Source: Cardinalis cardinalis (taxonomy: Eukaryota > Chordata > Aves > Passeriformes > Cardinalidae). From it: a stretch of 64,000 nt of DNA. The stretch covers positions 5,426,354 through 5,490,353 of the forward strand of contig JACDOX010000018.1 of NCBI GenBank assembly GCA_014549065.1, written 5' to 3'. The position numbers and the translations under genes were made by a program. How positions within the stretch are numbered: position 1 is the first letter of the stretch; each line of letters starts with the position of its first letter. Below are positions 25,901-39,061 of this stretch, in pieces. The notes beneath the pieces are model-generated. The model searched no databases and was not told where the DNA came from. It was given only the letters and a program-made list of their open reading frames with translations.

Positions 25901-26960
25901 TTAATTCTTCTCAGGTTTACATCAAAACTTATAAGCAGAACTTCCTGGAGTGAACTCTGTAATAGTTGGTGCAGATCAGTTTTAATCTTGAAGTTGTTTA
26001 GAATATCTTTTGGCCAGAATTTCAATTACAATAAATATTTCAAAAGTTCAAATATTTGAGATGGGATTCTATTCTGAAGCCCATGAAAATCAGGTTTAAC
26101 TGTCTCAGCAATTAACTTTCCTTCCTTTATGTGCCAGGAATGGTTTGTTGATGATGAGAACATGTTGTAAAATTCCTCTCTAGTTTTGTAGGCAGTTTGG
26201 GAAATGGAGAATGGACATACAGGACAGCTGAAAGAGTCTAAGATTTATGCTTTGGGTGGATGATAGATGATATGTGTTTAATTAAATTCTTCTTATGTGA
26301 GTTTGATGTGGAAATTTTGATTTATTCTACAGGTATACAGAGTAATAAATACATGCATGCTATTGTAATGAATTAAAGATAGACAATATTTAATTATGCT
26401 TATGATTTGTAAGAGAAGCTACAATAAAAAAATAATTTGTTCAAATAAATTGGATCTTGAGGACAGTGCATGTCATGAGATCGATAAACAGCATTTATTA
26501 AGCAACTCTCTTGTAGAAGAGAGAATTCTGGCTTCCCTGAGATCTCACTGGAAATGCAGGCAAATGGATGAGGTGGAAGAGACTAAAAGTTAAACCGCTA
26601 ATGCAGCTAAGTGGAAAAAATAATGCTATTGAAATGTGTCTACTTGAATTATAATTTAATCAAGATGTCATTTGTCCTCAATTACATAAAGATACCTATA
26701 AAAATAACTATACTATGTCCAGTGCAAGTTTATTACTTTTTAATATGGACCCAATTGGCAGTCATATCCAGTTAAAGGATGAAAAGATGTAAGATGGAAA
26801 GTCTTATTGAGAATATTAAGGTGTGTAGATCTGCACTTTTACATTTTTTACCATTCAAATCACAGTGGAATGCAAGTCTTTGATGCCTGTTAGATCCACT
26901 TTTTATGAGACAAAATTTTTAATATTAGAAGTTGGAGAGCACTACAGCAACTTTTGAATC
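22931..26960. other. Non-coding AT-rich stretch
   Basis: No gene or clear mobile element. The longest open frame (about 129 codons, plus strand, 24154-24543) has no recognisable domain. A T-run lies near 25060-25074 and an AGGGGGGGGAAGG G-run near 25133-25146. CTGATATTTACAAA is duplicated near 24625-24655. Confidence 0.5.
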
Positions 26961-27090
26961 CCTGTTGGGAGGTTAAAAAAGAAAAAAAAACGAAGAAAAA
27001 AGAAGAAGCAAAAAAAAGTAAAAAAAAGAAAAAAAGAAAAAAGAAAAAAGAAAAAAAAGAAAAAAGAAAAAATAAAAAAGAAAAATATTT
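26961..27090. repeat. A-rich purine tract (GAAAAA-type)
   Basis: About 130 bases of runs of A broken by single Gs, with only a few pyrimidines, in irregular GAAAAA/GAAAAAA units. This is low complexity. It could be a decayed poly-A tail that expanded by slippage, but no retrocopy body is recognisable on its left. Confidence 0.9.
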
Positions 27091-29479
27091 GAGGAATTTG
27101 GTTATTTACATAATTGGAGCATGCATTTAATTCTCATTTCAGCAGGGGTGTTTCAACCCATTTTGGAGTGTTTACAAGTGTTGGAAAAATTAAGCTTTCT
27201 TTAGTGAATGTCTATGCTTGAAGGGAGATAATAAATATTTTCTTTATGTGAAACTCATACTTGCAATTGGCTAGTGCCTTTTTCTATGCTCTTTTGGTAT
27301 ACCTTTAAATTATGGGCATCAGAAATTCTGTGCACATTACCTCCATATTGAAATATATTCCGTATTGGGCCTTCTACATTCTTTATTTAGGACTTTATCC
27401 AAATTGTGAGGAAACATATGAGTCAGGAAACCAGAAAGCAGGGGTTCAGTGTTTCAGTTCTGCCACCCGAACANAGACATCGATGGCACCTGGGATTACC
27501 TGGGGAACCAGGGATATTGGTGCCTGGAAGATAACACACATGATCTAAGGAAGATCCCAGGGATGTCTCCGAGCACCTGGAACCCAAGGACGACACTCTG
27601 CAGTATACCCACTTGCCAGGCAGCTGAATTTCATACCAAGAATGGAATTCGGGCTTTGGATGCTACAGCCAAAATTTAGCTTTCCATGCTGGAGACATCC
27701 CCATGTGAATAAGGTGTCTATGCTGCCACTGAAGACGATAATCTATATCTTCAGGACTATTTAGACCAGCCAGAAATATGCAACTAGAGTTCAATTTATT
27801 CAGCCATACTTGAGTGTCTGGTGCTTTTTTAATGTCTCCTGGAACTTTGGCCTCCAGCTGTCAATTTAGAAAGGCAAGGTATCTCATAAGGTTTTACAAT
27901 ACGTCCAGGAGGTCTGTATAGATCACTGTGGTGTCTCATATGATGTTCAACCGCCACATGTGAACAATCAGGTCCTTGCATTTAACCAGCTTAATAGGTG
28001 TATGTACCTCACTCATTGTAGCATTTATTCCCCATTGACGTTATATGGGTATTTGGACACTTGGCTCAGATGTTGACACTCTTATTTACGTGTTGAATTT
28101 GGAACTGGATCCCATCCTTGTTGCTTTTGATTTTTTTTAGAACAGTCACAGAATCATGGTGCCTATGGAAGGCTTGGCTGCTCATTGAGTAGGGTTCTGT
28201 AGATCAAATTGTTTACACAGGAGTGAATTCCAAACAGGCACCAAATAACAGATTTAACATGCCCATTTTCTCTAAGTATCATGAGAGTTCAGCTGAATGG
28301 GTTGAAGGAGCTTTTTGCCTGGAACACAGCACAGCATTAGCTGCAGCTAGATGGTTCCAATCTGGAATTAATTTCCATGCATGTAGCCTGGAGTCTAGGA
28401 AGAGAATGCTTGTGTTTGCCAGCAAAAGGTATGTGCATCCTTGAAAAAATTGTATCTGCAACTTTCGCCTTTGGATTCTACCAACAGAGGTGAACAGAGT
28501 AACAAAACAACCTTCTGGCAAAAATACTTGTTACTCTGCATAATAGCAATGAGTTTTTGGAAAATAGAGGAACCTGGAAGAAAGTCTATATTATACTTCT
28601 TTATCTCAAGGTTTTCCATCTACTCTTGGAAAGCTGCACAGGCCCAGCTTTCTTACTATTCAGGCATCTGTGCCTGCCTGAGGAATTTTTGAGCTACAAT
28701 TTCTCAGATCTTAGACANAATTCTTATCCTGCCTGAATTCTTTATTTTCAGTTCCTGCATTTTGGGCTGGTTGAGTAATGTCAATGTCCTCCTGCAGGAT
28801 TCACTCTATCCCTTAAGAGGGACTCACCTTCACAACATTTTGTTGGTTTCTGCTTCCACTCTTCTATTTAGTGATATGGACATCTTGGAAGACCACTGAC
28901 TCCACTGCCACCACAACTGCTCATATGTGTAGACTTGCTTGAATTCTGAAAAGTAGAAAATATAGCCTGTCACTTCCTTCAGTGATCATCTCTTTTGTTA
29001 GGTTCCAGCACAGTGATTCTGACTGAAAATTCTAAGCATTTAAGCAAATTACTTGTAACAGTACTGTTAAAATTCCTACTACTGCTACTTACAACTGCTG
29101 CTAACTGAATTTCATTTTACTTAGCTAACTAAAAAGTCTTTCAATACACCAAAATCAGCTTTATATTGCCAGATGTGTTAGATAAAACACTTTTTAAAAA
29201 TGAAGATAACTTTGTTTTTTGAAGAATGCTCCCTTAATGAGAAAGGATTGGATTTTTTTTCCTTTTAAAAATATTTAAGCTGAAATTTTTCATTAGGTGT
29301 ACCATGTAGTATTGAAAAAGAAGGGAAGCGGAATGGATGGCCACTGAAAAAAAAACCCAAACCAGAGTTACTACTGTTCTTCATAGTCATCAAATAAACT
29401 TCAGGATTATCATGATGAACTGTGTGCACTTCCACGGGTGATGATGAAAAATAAGATAAACCTTAGCACTCACTCATAA
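27091..29479. other. Non-coding; GC-richer patch near 27440-27680 unassigned
   Basis: Mostly AT-rich. The patch at 27440-27680 holds two overlapping plus-strand frames of 76-78 codons, both crossing an N, and reads more like the interior or LTR of an old unclassified element than unique intergenic DNA. I cannot name a family. A word resembling the reverse of a CR1 tail at about 28146 is too short to call. Confidence 0.4.
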
Positions 29480-30540
29480 ACTCACTGTTGCGGTATGATG
29501 ACTCATAATTACTAAGGAAAATGCTGAATTATATAAATAAACTCACGCTGAACAAAATGACAAGAAGAGACAGAGTTGCATACAAATGCTCATCTTCATT
29601 AATGCTGAGCTGAAAATAGGCAGTGTGCCAGCTTACTACATGAGTATTAAGGTCAGACCATAATCCTTTCCAATAATGGCTACAGGTACCTTAATTAATT
29701 GTAAAATTACAGTGGGATTCCTACAGTGTTGCATATCACATTTTCATGAATACCACATTCATTCTTGTTGGTTTATCAAAATAATAGCTGCATTAATAAG
29801 GATTGGTCATTTGTTTCAAAGTGATCCTGTCATCTAACACATGGAAAATCCTCATTCATTCCTTCCCTCCTCATTGTATTAATNTTATTCATGCTAAACC
29901 CTGCTGGCATGCATGCAACAGAGTATGGAATTTGAGAATACTTTGGCATTGAGCAGCACCCAATTATCAGACATTATTGACATCACCAGAAATGGTGCTG
30001 ATCCTTATTTTATCAGCAAGGAGTACTTTGCCTCAGTTCTAGTCATATGATAGCTCTCTTAGCCTCCCCATTCTCTTTGTTGATTAAAACCAAAGCACAA
30101 GTGGATGAATTTTTTTCTCCCCCCTGCCCCGCCACCCTGCCCCCAGCCCAGTATCCTGATATCTGACTAAATTAACATTGCCCTCTGATCAGCACACGAA
30201 TGGTCTTTGTGGGACCAAACCACNGCTGATCAAACAGAACGTCCGCCTGGTTTGACAGGTACAGAGCTGAGTTGCACATGTGCCTCTCCTGTGCCTGACA
30301 TCAGCAGCAGGAGGGGTGGAGCAGTCCAGGGAGTCAGTGCATTTACAGTTGTTACCAGGGAAACAAGGAAAATTGCAGACATTCTGTATTATAGATAGTA
30401 TGATCTGAACCTGGCTGTATCACAGCAGCATTTGGCTAATATAGCAATGTACTGTGCAATATTAGCAAAAAATTCCAATGTTTTTATGGCTGTCGCAGGG
30501 TCCTCTCTTGTAAAACATTAGTCATTAGAATTTAAATTAG
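29480..30540. promoter_or_regulatory. Candidate cluster of conserved non-coding elements (appearance only)
   Basis: About 1 kb of unique sequence, with two undetermined bases but no simple repeats or mobile-element words. It is dense in TAAT/ATTA homeodomain cores, has TGACTCA/TGAGTCA-like and octamer-like words around 29500-29960, and then a stretch with rare CpGs around 30190-30250 and 30490. This texture is common in vertebrate developmental enhancers. Conservation itself is not visible from a single sequence. Confidence 0.25.
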
Positions 30541-33059
30541 ACTTAGAAGAGAAATGGAAATATCCTGTTCAGTTATCTCCTCAGAAAAACATGGCCCTAC
30601 ACTGAATTTCCACTGCAACTTCATTCATCTTCCCAGTTTTGCATGGCCAGCAATGCAGATGGTGCTTTACTCTCTGAGACTTTCCTTTCCAGCAGGGTAC
30701 ATATTCTTGACTCTGGGCATGGANCCTAAATTTCTCCTTAGTATTGCATAATTCTCATCAATTTCATTCCAGTTTAGACCTTTCTGTTCCCTCTGACACA
30801 GCATACAAGCATAAAAAACTTGAAAATAGGCTAAATGAATAACTGAAGATAACTGGAATCAATTTTTTCACACAGCAGAAGAAAAGCAATTTCTGCAATC
30901 TCAGTCCTGCCTTCTGTGGTATCACGCGGCTATGTGGTATCCCTCAGGATGGTAAAGATGAAAAGGAGCAGGTCTACAGAGTGTAGCAGTTGGGGTGGAG
31001 GACTGAGGTCCACACTGTATGAAACTTTGACTTAAACTAAGTCTGTGAACTGACCAAACCAGCCTGTAAACTCAATTTCTACAAGGCTGCACCATGTTAG
31101 ACATGTTCCTGAACTGCATCCCTCAGTTTAGTTTCATCTGATGCAGTTTTAGGACTCTGAGCCATTCTATGGTGTGAACCAAATAATAGCAAAGGAGGAA
31201 AGGGGAGATTTTTGGTTGAGAGATAACTTCAGATATGAATTTAAATGCTAATGCAGATGTGCCCAAAGTAACCCACTATGTTAGTTAGCCAGTGAAAAGG
31301 CACAAAAAGGCATTCTGTCACTTATCTGTTCTGTCACATCTATTCTTTCTGCTGTTCCTTCTCAGCAAAAGAAGTGTGATTTGATATTTGAATAGTGTAT
31401 CTTGTGCTCAGAATAACTAAACCAACATATTTCTTATCTCTCCTAGAGCAGAATGTCTCTTCATTTTAAGCTTTGTTTTATCTTGGCTATATCTTTAAGG
31501 TTTTGAGTTTATTTGTTTGGTTTTTTTCAGCAAAATTGTTTAAGGCTAAAAGATAAAATTGTTTTTCAGCTGTCTGAATCAGAGATCTTTTTAGATCCAT
31601 CATACATGTCTCTATAATTTAAGCCAAAGGAGTAACTGGTGGAAATAGAAAGCTGCTACTCTCTCTGNGTTATAACTACTTTCTCAGTGCCTTATGCCAA
31701 GCCTTTGTTATATGTCAAAGGAACATGAAAAACCATGAATCTCAGCTTTATTTTTTGTAGCTTCTTTTCTGTAGAGAGCAGTCAAGTATTTTCCTTGATA
31801 CATTCATTCTGAATGGGAGACATGCACTACAAAAGAACCACCAGAAATAGGACCCTTAGCAACTCCAAAGCTCTCTAACTTTGTACCCTAATTGTGGGAT
31901 GCTAGCAGAGTGCACTTCAGAAGTGTGAAACAACAAAAAGTGAGTACAATTGTCCACAACAAGTTAAAAAACATTCACCATTTCACTGGTTTTGAAGCAT
32001 CAAGATGATCACTTCTGATATGACCTGCGAATTTTATTTTTTTAAGATGGATGTTGGGTAGTCAAGCAAAGGCTCAGACACCAGGATTTCAGACTGGAAC
32101 CTGCTCAATGCAGATTTAGAGATAAGAAGTCTCTAAAAAGCCCTACTGCAGGTATGTGGCNGTAGAATATAACCTGCTACATGTATCAGTTTTAAAAGTC
32201 TGTAGTATAATCNAACCCAGCTGGTTTTCAAGGTGACAACAGAAGAAAATATTTTCTGCAATATTTAGGCTAACTTTCATCTTTCNACTAACACTCCCCT
32301 GAAAAAGAAATGGAAAATTAATATAACACTATCAAAACAATCACTAATTCCCTACCTTTCTTCTTATAAATGGTAGACNCTTGTTCCTTGTGTTCCAGGG
32401 TAACAACCTTCATGAGGGGAAACAGTAAAAACTATAACCATTTAAATTTGCACAATTATTGGCAAGAGAAAGCAGACTAAACTAAAGAGTGATAGACCTG
32501 CTCTGTGCCCAAGTACTAGCTGGCATTTCTNTTTCTGTCCAGTGAGTGGAAGGTGGCTCACAAACATTCAGAAGTTAAATTTTAGCACCATCACAGCAGT
32601 GGCTCTGACAGGGACACTGCAGTGACAGGCAGGGACACATGGACTGCTGCTGCTGCTNCAATTCATTGGAAGTGCTGGGATGGGAGCTTTCCTGACTTCC
32701 ATCCCCTTCCCACCAGCCTCCCTTCTGCCTTGATAGTGGGCCCATCTCAGGCTGCAAACTGCATTNAAGATCAACACCATCCAAATCATCCCAGTTGCCT
32801 CTGAGTGACAGCAGCACTTTGTCAGCCCCAGCAGCTCCCGTGCCTGCTTCACAAGGGGGGTGTATGGAAGTGTATTTTAATTACAGACATTTTTACTTGA
32901 GGAGAGGAAGTAATCACGAAAAATGCAGAAGTATCACAGATCTACATACTTAATTGGGGCCCCAGTGAGTCTGACACTGTTTGCTGGCAGTCACTGGGCT
33001 TAGTAGCAATTTGAGGATGAGGGGAAGAAAAAGGAAAGGCACACAGGCATTGGATTATA
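30541..33059. other. Non-coding, nothing recognised
   Basis: AT-rich with short open frames. A GC-richer patch at 32570-32860 contains a short CTG run (GCTGCTGCTGCT near 32647) and overlapping frames in several phases. No gene or named repeat is supported. Confidence 0.5.
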
Positions 33060-33560
33060 TGTTTTAATTGAGAGCATGTTAAAACATCTCCACTTGGTCA
33101 TCTTACCAAGCTACATGTTCATTTAAAAATATAAATAAAAAATTAAAACTGTTTAATTATTTTCTTTCAGTATTAAAGTCATAAAGAATCCCTCTGAAAG
33201 ATTTTTTAATCAGCTTCCAAGAAAACCTTCGAAAAGCAAGCCCCCCTTTCACTTTTAAATGGAATTTGTAATCTAATGAGGAAATTATTTATGAAGTATT
33301 TGCTCTGCACCTGAAAATACCTCCAGTGAAATTATGTTTGGCAACCTGAAGCACTTTGAAGTCGATGGAGTGGCAATAAAAATTAGGCCTTCATTAAAGA
33401 GCAATGCGTTTTCTCCTGTAAACTGGCACCGCCTCAAGAGGTCAAACTCTGGGAAGGCCACAGATCTCTGCCCAAGCTGTGCCTCTGCACCACACCTGGA
33501 AACAATTTTGTCCATATTCTCTGCTGCTCTTTATGAATTTCTTCTTCCTCCCCCTCCCCA
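33060..33560. promoter_or_regulatory. Candidate conserved non-coding element (appearance only)
   Basis: Unique, low in undetermined bases, AT-rich on the left with several TAAT/ATTA and TTTAAT cores, then more balanced composition at 33300-33500. The plus-strand 92-codon frame at 33334-33612 starts MFGNLKHFEVDG and ends in Pro-rich sequence. I do not recognise it, and its phase is shadowed by a 76-codon frame on the other strand, so a coding call is not justified. Confidence 0.2.
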
Positions 33561-34079
33561 CCCTTTTTTCAGGCTTCCCTCAACAGCTTTCATGTTGCAT
33601 TTAGGAAATTAACAGTAACTGTCAAATTACTCTGCAAATAGGAGAATATAAGTTTGGAAGGAGTAGAACTTGCCTTTTGCCCTAGGGCCAAGTCAGTGGA
33701 AAGGCAACAAAGGGATCCTTGAGAAGTGTTTGGATAGACTGTTTTAGCAAGCCAGGCTCTTATTTTATCAAGTGCACACAATTTTTCCATTGGCAATTTT
33801 TCNCCCCTTCCTGTAAGTTATTCTTTCCCCTTGTGCACCCCACTTGCTACATGGATTGGGAAAAGTACTGGGAAAGGTTATAGCTGTAAAGACTGGCAGG
33901 GTGGGTATTAACCCTTGGAGAGAGATGGAAGAGGTCCGGAAATGGAAGATCCTTGTGGGATTATGTACAAAAGGTGCAGTTTGGTTCGAAAAAAAACCAG
34001 CCCACTTCTCACATGTGCGTACAAAGACCATGTAAAGGAGGGAGTAGTTACTTTAATTAAATACTGAAATCTTTTGGGA
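33561..34079. other. Non-coding, nothing recognised
   Basis: Several overlapping open frames of 60-90 codons occur on both strands, none resembling a known protein. No repeat is visible. Confidence 0.45.
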
Positions 34080-34330
34080 AAAAAAGTGAGAGAGNAAAGC
34101 TCAGAGGAATTGTAATCTATGGAGATGTAAGCTAATTACTTAATCACTTGCATTTGTAAATCTTATTATTGGAAAAGAAATTCCTGTAGTGATTAAATTA
34201 CAGATATTTATCTGCTAATAGCCCTGATTAACTGGTGATGCTAATCTGTCATTCTGAAAGCCAATATTAACGGCATCAATCTCACAGAACAATAAACAGT
34301 TTATATGAAAGAAAACTTTGTCTGTGCACA
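34080..34330. promoter_or_regulatory. Candidate conserved non-coding element (appearance only)
   Basis: A compact unique stretch with closely spaced homeodomain-like cores (GCTAATTACTTAATCA near 34131, GTGATTAAATTACAG near 34189, CCTGATTAACTGG near 34223) and a CpG within AATATTAACGGCATC. Clustering of ATTA/TAAT words at this density is suggestive of a homeobox-responsive enhancer, but in AT-rich DNA it can also occur by chance. Confidence 0.25.
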
Positions 34331-35960
34331 GTCCAGATGTGCTAAGGGAATGTAGGATGTGTGAGATTCTGGAACCAGTTTGCTGGACCAACACAGCCAA
34401 CACTCTCAAAATGAGTTGTTTTGGCCCATTAACCCGTTGTCAGGCACAATGAGTTACTTAGCTATGAACAAGTGCTGTCTTATACTGCAAAAGCAATTTA
34501 GTTAGCAGAACTTCTAGAGTAAATAAATAAATTCCAGGCTTAATTTATTACCAGAAAGTTATTAGGACTACGGCAGGTAAGCCAGAGTGAGTTGTTACTA
34601 CATCTTGTTTGCAGGTCCTGAGAAGAAAAGGTAGCTGATAGAAGGCAAAAAGAGGTATGGTTTATTTATTTTTAACAGATACCTGACTGATGCTATTGAT
34701 TTTCACTTTGGCTAAATAAACTTTTTCTTTTTAATCAGTGTTTCTTACCACAAGGGAAAGTGATGAAGAGGAAAAGTGGAAGGACCAGTACCTTAATTTC
34801 CTCTCCATGTTGCAGGGCAGGTTTTACAGGGAAATGAAACTCCAGCAAATAAACCCAAGTTAGCCCTTCAGAGGAAATTTGCTGTGAAGCAGACAATGGC
34901 AAAGTACCCAGTGAAGATCAAGTTTCCTACTTAAGCTGTTCAAGAAGTACTGCAGGAGAAAAAAAAAGAAATGAAACAATTACAGTAAGTGCTCGCCTTA
35001 CAGAGGTCCTATCTCAAATATAACTGGAATCTACCAATGTAATCTTTATGATGACCAGATGTTACTATTTCTGGGAATGTCCTGAGTTTTCAAGGGCTGC
35101 TCGAGTTTCCTGGCTGATTATATTGAAACTGGTGTTTGCCTCAGTTAAAATAAAATCTGCCAGCTGGCTCATCTCATCCTATCACTGCGTCTCACTGCAA
35201 TCTCCTTTATCCCAACAATTTAAGCAAGCTTTCTTTGTGCAGGAACCACTACAATAGTCTTTAAAAAAGACTCAAGACCTTTTGATTAAATTGTGTTGGG
35301 TTGACAGATATTGGTAAAGGAAAAGGAAGTATGAAAGGTGAACAAGCATGTGTTCCTTGTGCTAGATGCANAGGCAAGGATATATTGATAGCATTGACAA
35401 GAAAGGGTAAGAAAACGCATTCATTTAATCTTAATACTCAACAAGTTTGGTTTTTTTTTACCCTCATGATTTTCTGTGGTTTGTCTTAATGGATTTTCTT
35501 TTTTTTTTTTCTGTTCTTCCCTCCTCCAAGAATGACAAAGATTTTGCTATAACTATCGAGTCAGATGTAATTAAGCATTTACAATAGGTTTGAAAGGCTG
35601 CCNCACATCCAGAAGTCCCAGAGAAATCTACATCACCCACCCAATATAGNTCTACAGAATGAGGTCGGTGAATCCTTTCAGAAAACACCAGACTTGTGGC
35701 CTGCGTTAGGCCCAGTCTTTGAACACCTGCCTATGGACTTGGCTGTACAGCAGTCCCAGATAGCACTTGACAGTGAAAACACTCCTTGCAANGAATCTGG
35801 GCCTGTGAAGTAAATCTGAAGTATCTCAGAGAGTGCTGGCTTTATGTGCAGTATGCAGTACTACTGCAGTCCAGGCAACTTGTGCAATGCATGTACCAGT
35901 ATTTTTGTCTCGTAAGTATTTAGAGGATGCCCAGTTTTCAAAGGTTTTGTTCTCAGTAGC
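34331..35960. other. Non-coding, nothing recognised
   Basis: AT-rich unique-looking sequence, a T-run near 35499, and short frames only. The last few hundred bases may be the body of a retrocopy ending in the poly-A tract that follows, but no gene is recognised in them. Confidence 0.4.
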
Positions 35961-35968
35961 AATAAACA

Positions 35969-36018
<50 letters not shown>
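35961..36018 (+). repeat. AATAAA followed by a 47-base pure A tract
   Basis: AATAAA at 35961-35966 is followed after CAAG-C by an uninterrupted run of 47 As (35972-36018). A polyadenylation signal this close to a pure A run is the pattern left when a polyadenylated transcript is reverse-transcribed and inserted. The spacing is shorter than the usual 10-30 bases, and I find neither a recognisable mRNA body upstream nor a convincing target-site duplication, so a simple A-repeat is equally possible. The overlapping frames reading poly-Lys and poly-Phe are artefacts. Confidence 0.6.
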
Positions 36019-36022
<4 letters not shown>

Positions 36023-38528
36023 AATACAAAAAATTCAAGAGCCTGAGCATTCAGAGAGACTTTTCGAAGAACAGAACCTTGCCAGCCATCTGATATGCTT
36101 AATAATGGAGAATGCTTTTATGGATGAAGACAGATTTCTGTGTGTTTGCTAACTCTGTGCTTTTGAACTCAATGTGACATGCACCTGTGTGGTTAGGAAC
36201 ANGGGAGAAGAAAATACAGAACTGCCTGTTTCCATTGCTCCAGGCATACANGAGGGTGATAGCCTTGATACCTAGAAAGCTGGGGTGCTACTCATGCTGA
36301 TTGGTAAGGTTTGGTTGGATAATATTACCTATTTGGCACTCTTGGGCNGCTCCATGTGATCTGGATGTTACCAGGAGTGTGAGACAAGTTCAAGGGTCAA
36401 ATAAAGTGAGGACTTCCAAAAACCTGCAGTGGCAGATGAAGAAAAGGTAAGGGGACCCTCCCATCATCTGAAAAACATATGTAGGGAAGAGGAGACCATG
36501 TTTTTAGGTAATGCAGAAATGCTCTCAGTTTNTGACTGTGCAGACTGGGAAGTGGAATAGAGGGTGGCTCTCAGGTTCCCTGTCCGGTTTCTCTTCCAGA
36601 AAGCTGGAAAGTGCAGAAAACCCTGTGCCTAAGGAGTGATACTGAATGGCCATTGATGAATGTTTCTGGTTTCTTTTGGCTGCAGATTTTTGAGTGTGTG
36701 TAAGACTGGGGAATTACTTCCCCAGCAAGTAGTGTGCCTGCTATGTAAAGATTCTTGTCACAAGATTCTTACCATACAATGACAAATACTTAATCCTTGG
36801 CAGTGGTGACTTGATTTCACAAAAACACTCAAATAAAAAGGACCTTCTATTTTTTTTTCCATCATATTTGAATGAATATATATCTCATTGGGAATGAACC
36901 ACAGCAAGCAAAAGAACATAGTATAATGGAAGCTCAATGAAGTTCTGAAGAGTGGGAGCTCAGTAAGACACTATCTTTTAGTTCAATAAATTATAGGTGA
37001 AACTCAGGAAAAAATATCCCCAGTGAAGATTTCAAAATAATACTGGAATATTTTCATTCACATAAGGGAAAAGAAAGGCATATTCTTTATTTTTTTCTGA
37101 AATATTTTAATCAAAAGGTCTGTTTTTATAAAACTTCAGCAGTAAATGAATAAAATGGTAAAACTATTCTTTTNAACTTAGGCCCTTGATTTTCCTTTNC
37201 AAGTGTCTTGTTGGCATATTTTCTCTTCAGTGGTTGTACTAATTATAGGACTGTCATGAGTAGTTNTCCTTTTGGTAGTAAAAGTGACAATTGTGACAAA
37301 CAAAAAATCTTTGACCTGTTTTCAGTTTGTCTTGTCTCTTTTGACTGGGAGCTCTGCAAGTCATTCTGTCTCTGCTTACTGNGTAGGGATACAACAGGAT
37401 TCTGCTGTCAGTGGGAGCTGCAGGAATTCTGTAATTACTTCTAATGTTCCTGTTTTCCTGGTAAGGGAGCTGGAACAATGCAAGAGCCAAGCACACATCT
37501 TGACTGTCTTCTGAACATTAGGAAACTGAGACTGCTTCATCCCCCTGACATCCTCTTTCAAAAAAGTTTTATTTTTTAAAAGAAATACATTTTTCAGGTT
37601 TCGGGGCAGTAATGCTTCATCAGTAGAGATGATGGACAAGTATTGAGGAAAAGGATGAAAATCTTGTTTTCTAATTTATATGGTATGTGCAGCAGGAACT
37701 CTTATTAAAGTTGAAATATTTGGGCATAAAAGAGGCACATGCATTTTTATCTGAGCCTAATGGTAGTTTCCCAGTTTTGTTTCCTTCCTGAAAGAAGTAG
37801 ATCTGTCTACCATAAAACACAAATTCCAAGGGGCTTTACAAAACACTGTCAATATTTATAATAATGCCTAAATGCAAACCTGCAGTCAATCTGTTTGGAC
37901 AACAGCTCTGATGTTATCCTTCTTTTTGAATAAACAGGTCTAATAACATACCATTAAATAAATGATTTTTCACAGGCTTTAGCAACTGTAACTGCCCAAA
38001 CAGCAACTTGAGCAGCCTTGCACACAAATAGTANATTATGAGCTATAAAACTGCTGTGAATTCATTTATGAGAACAAAGTCCTTACTGTGCAAAATATCA
38101 AAGGACAAAAATATATTTCTCTCCATGTATCCCTCAGGTCTGTGATTATAAGAAGAACTTGCAGAAGTTATAATTTTGGTTTTTCAAGCAGGCCCATAAG
38201 ATTTCAGTCAGCGTACATGCAACCTGCCAAAACATTTTCAGAAGTATAACCTAATCTGGGGAAAGACAAATCTTTCTAAATCTTCTGGATCTGGATGAAG
38301 AAAAAGAGGTGTTAAAAAGAAGCCTGAGATGAGACTGGAGTCACAACCATCACTGTTGGCTGAATATTTGANTTCAAGAACTTTCTTCTATATTGTTTGT
38401 AAGAGCTGCAGAACTTCCTCAAACAGTAACCACACATCATCATTCTGTCACCCCATTATAAGACTGTCTANTGAATTTGAATACCTGGATTTGATCAGGT
38501 TACAGAGGCAACTCTGAACCCCTCAGGT
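36019..38528. other. Non-coding, nothing recognised
   Basis: AT-rich sequence with short frames (up to about 87 codons) and no known motif. Overlapping frames around 37208-37639 contain undetermined bases and shadow one another. Confidence 0.5.
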
Positions 38529-39061
38529 GTGGGTGCAGATCCTCTGACCCAGGCAGCTGCCTGTTCCCCACCCCAGAGATCAATCTTTGCAGAGGCACAC
38601 CGGGACATTCCAACCCCATGGGTGGGGCATCACCCAGCCCAGCAGAATGAGGAAAGCAGGCCTTGCTCTCCAAGGTTTGGAAGGATAGGCTTCTTAAGGA
38701 AACATACGTGAGTTAATCTTTGGTAGGAAAACAGTCTGGAAAATTTTCTCAGGGGTTTGAATGAGACATGACCTTCTGCCAAGCTGAAAAGAAGACACTG
38801 AGCTCCTAGAAGTTCTTGAAGGGTGTTTTCCCTGGATGTGATTAGAGCCAGACATTGGTGATCAGGATCACAGGTAGCAGATAACCTTTTGTGTAAGAGT
38901 TGGCAGAGTGTAAGTGTTGGTTTTCCTCGGAAACCCTGAAACTTGGTACAGGTTGGGCAGCAGGCAAGTGATAAACCACCTAAGTTCAAACACCTTTCAT
39001 GCCTGACTTGGGGGAGGCTTCCACTCTCTTGTGGGTATCTTAGAGGGGCTTGATGAGGCAT
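38529..39061. other. GC-richer patch with a 143-codon minus-strand open frame, unassigned
   Basis: Composition is more balanced than in the flanks. A minus-strand frame of 143 codons (39061-38630) contains no undetermined base. Its product is Leu/Cys/Pro-rich, without a signal peptide, membrane span or domain that I recognise. An old unclassified repeat or chance openness is more likely than a gene. Confidence 0.3.

Noticed and set aside
28140..28180. CACAGAATCAT word resembling the reverse complement of a CR1 3' tail
   Set aside because: Only about ten bases match and the following sequence does not keep the CR1 order, so chance is likely.
35826..36093. Poly-Lys and poly-Phe frames across the A tract
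   Set aside because: They are translation artefacts of 47 consecutive As.
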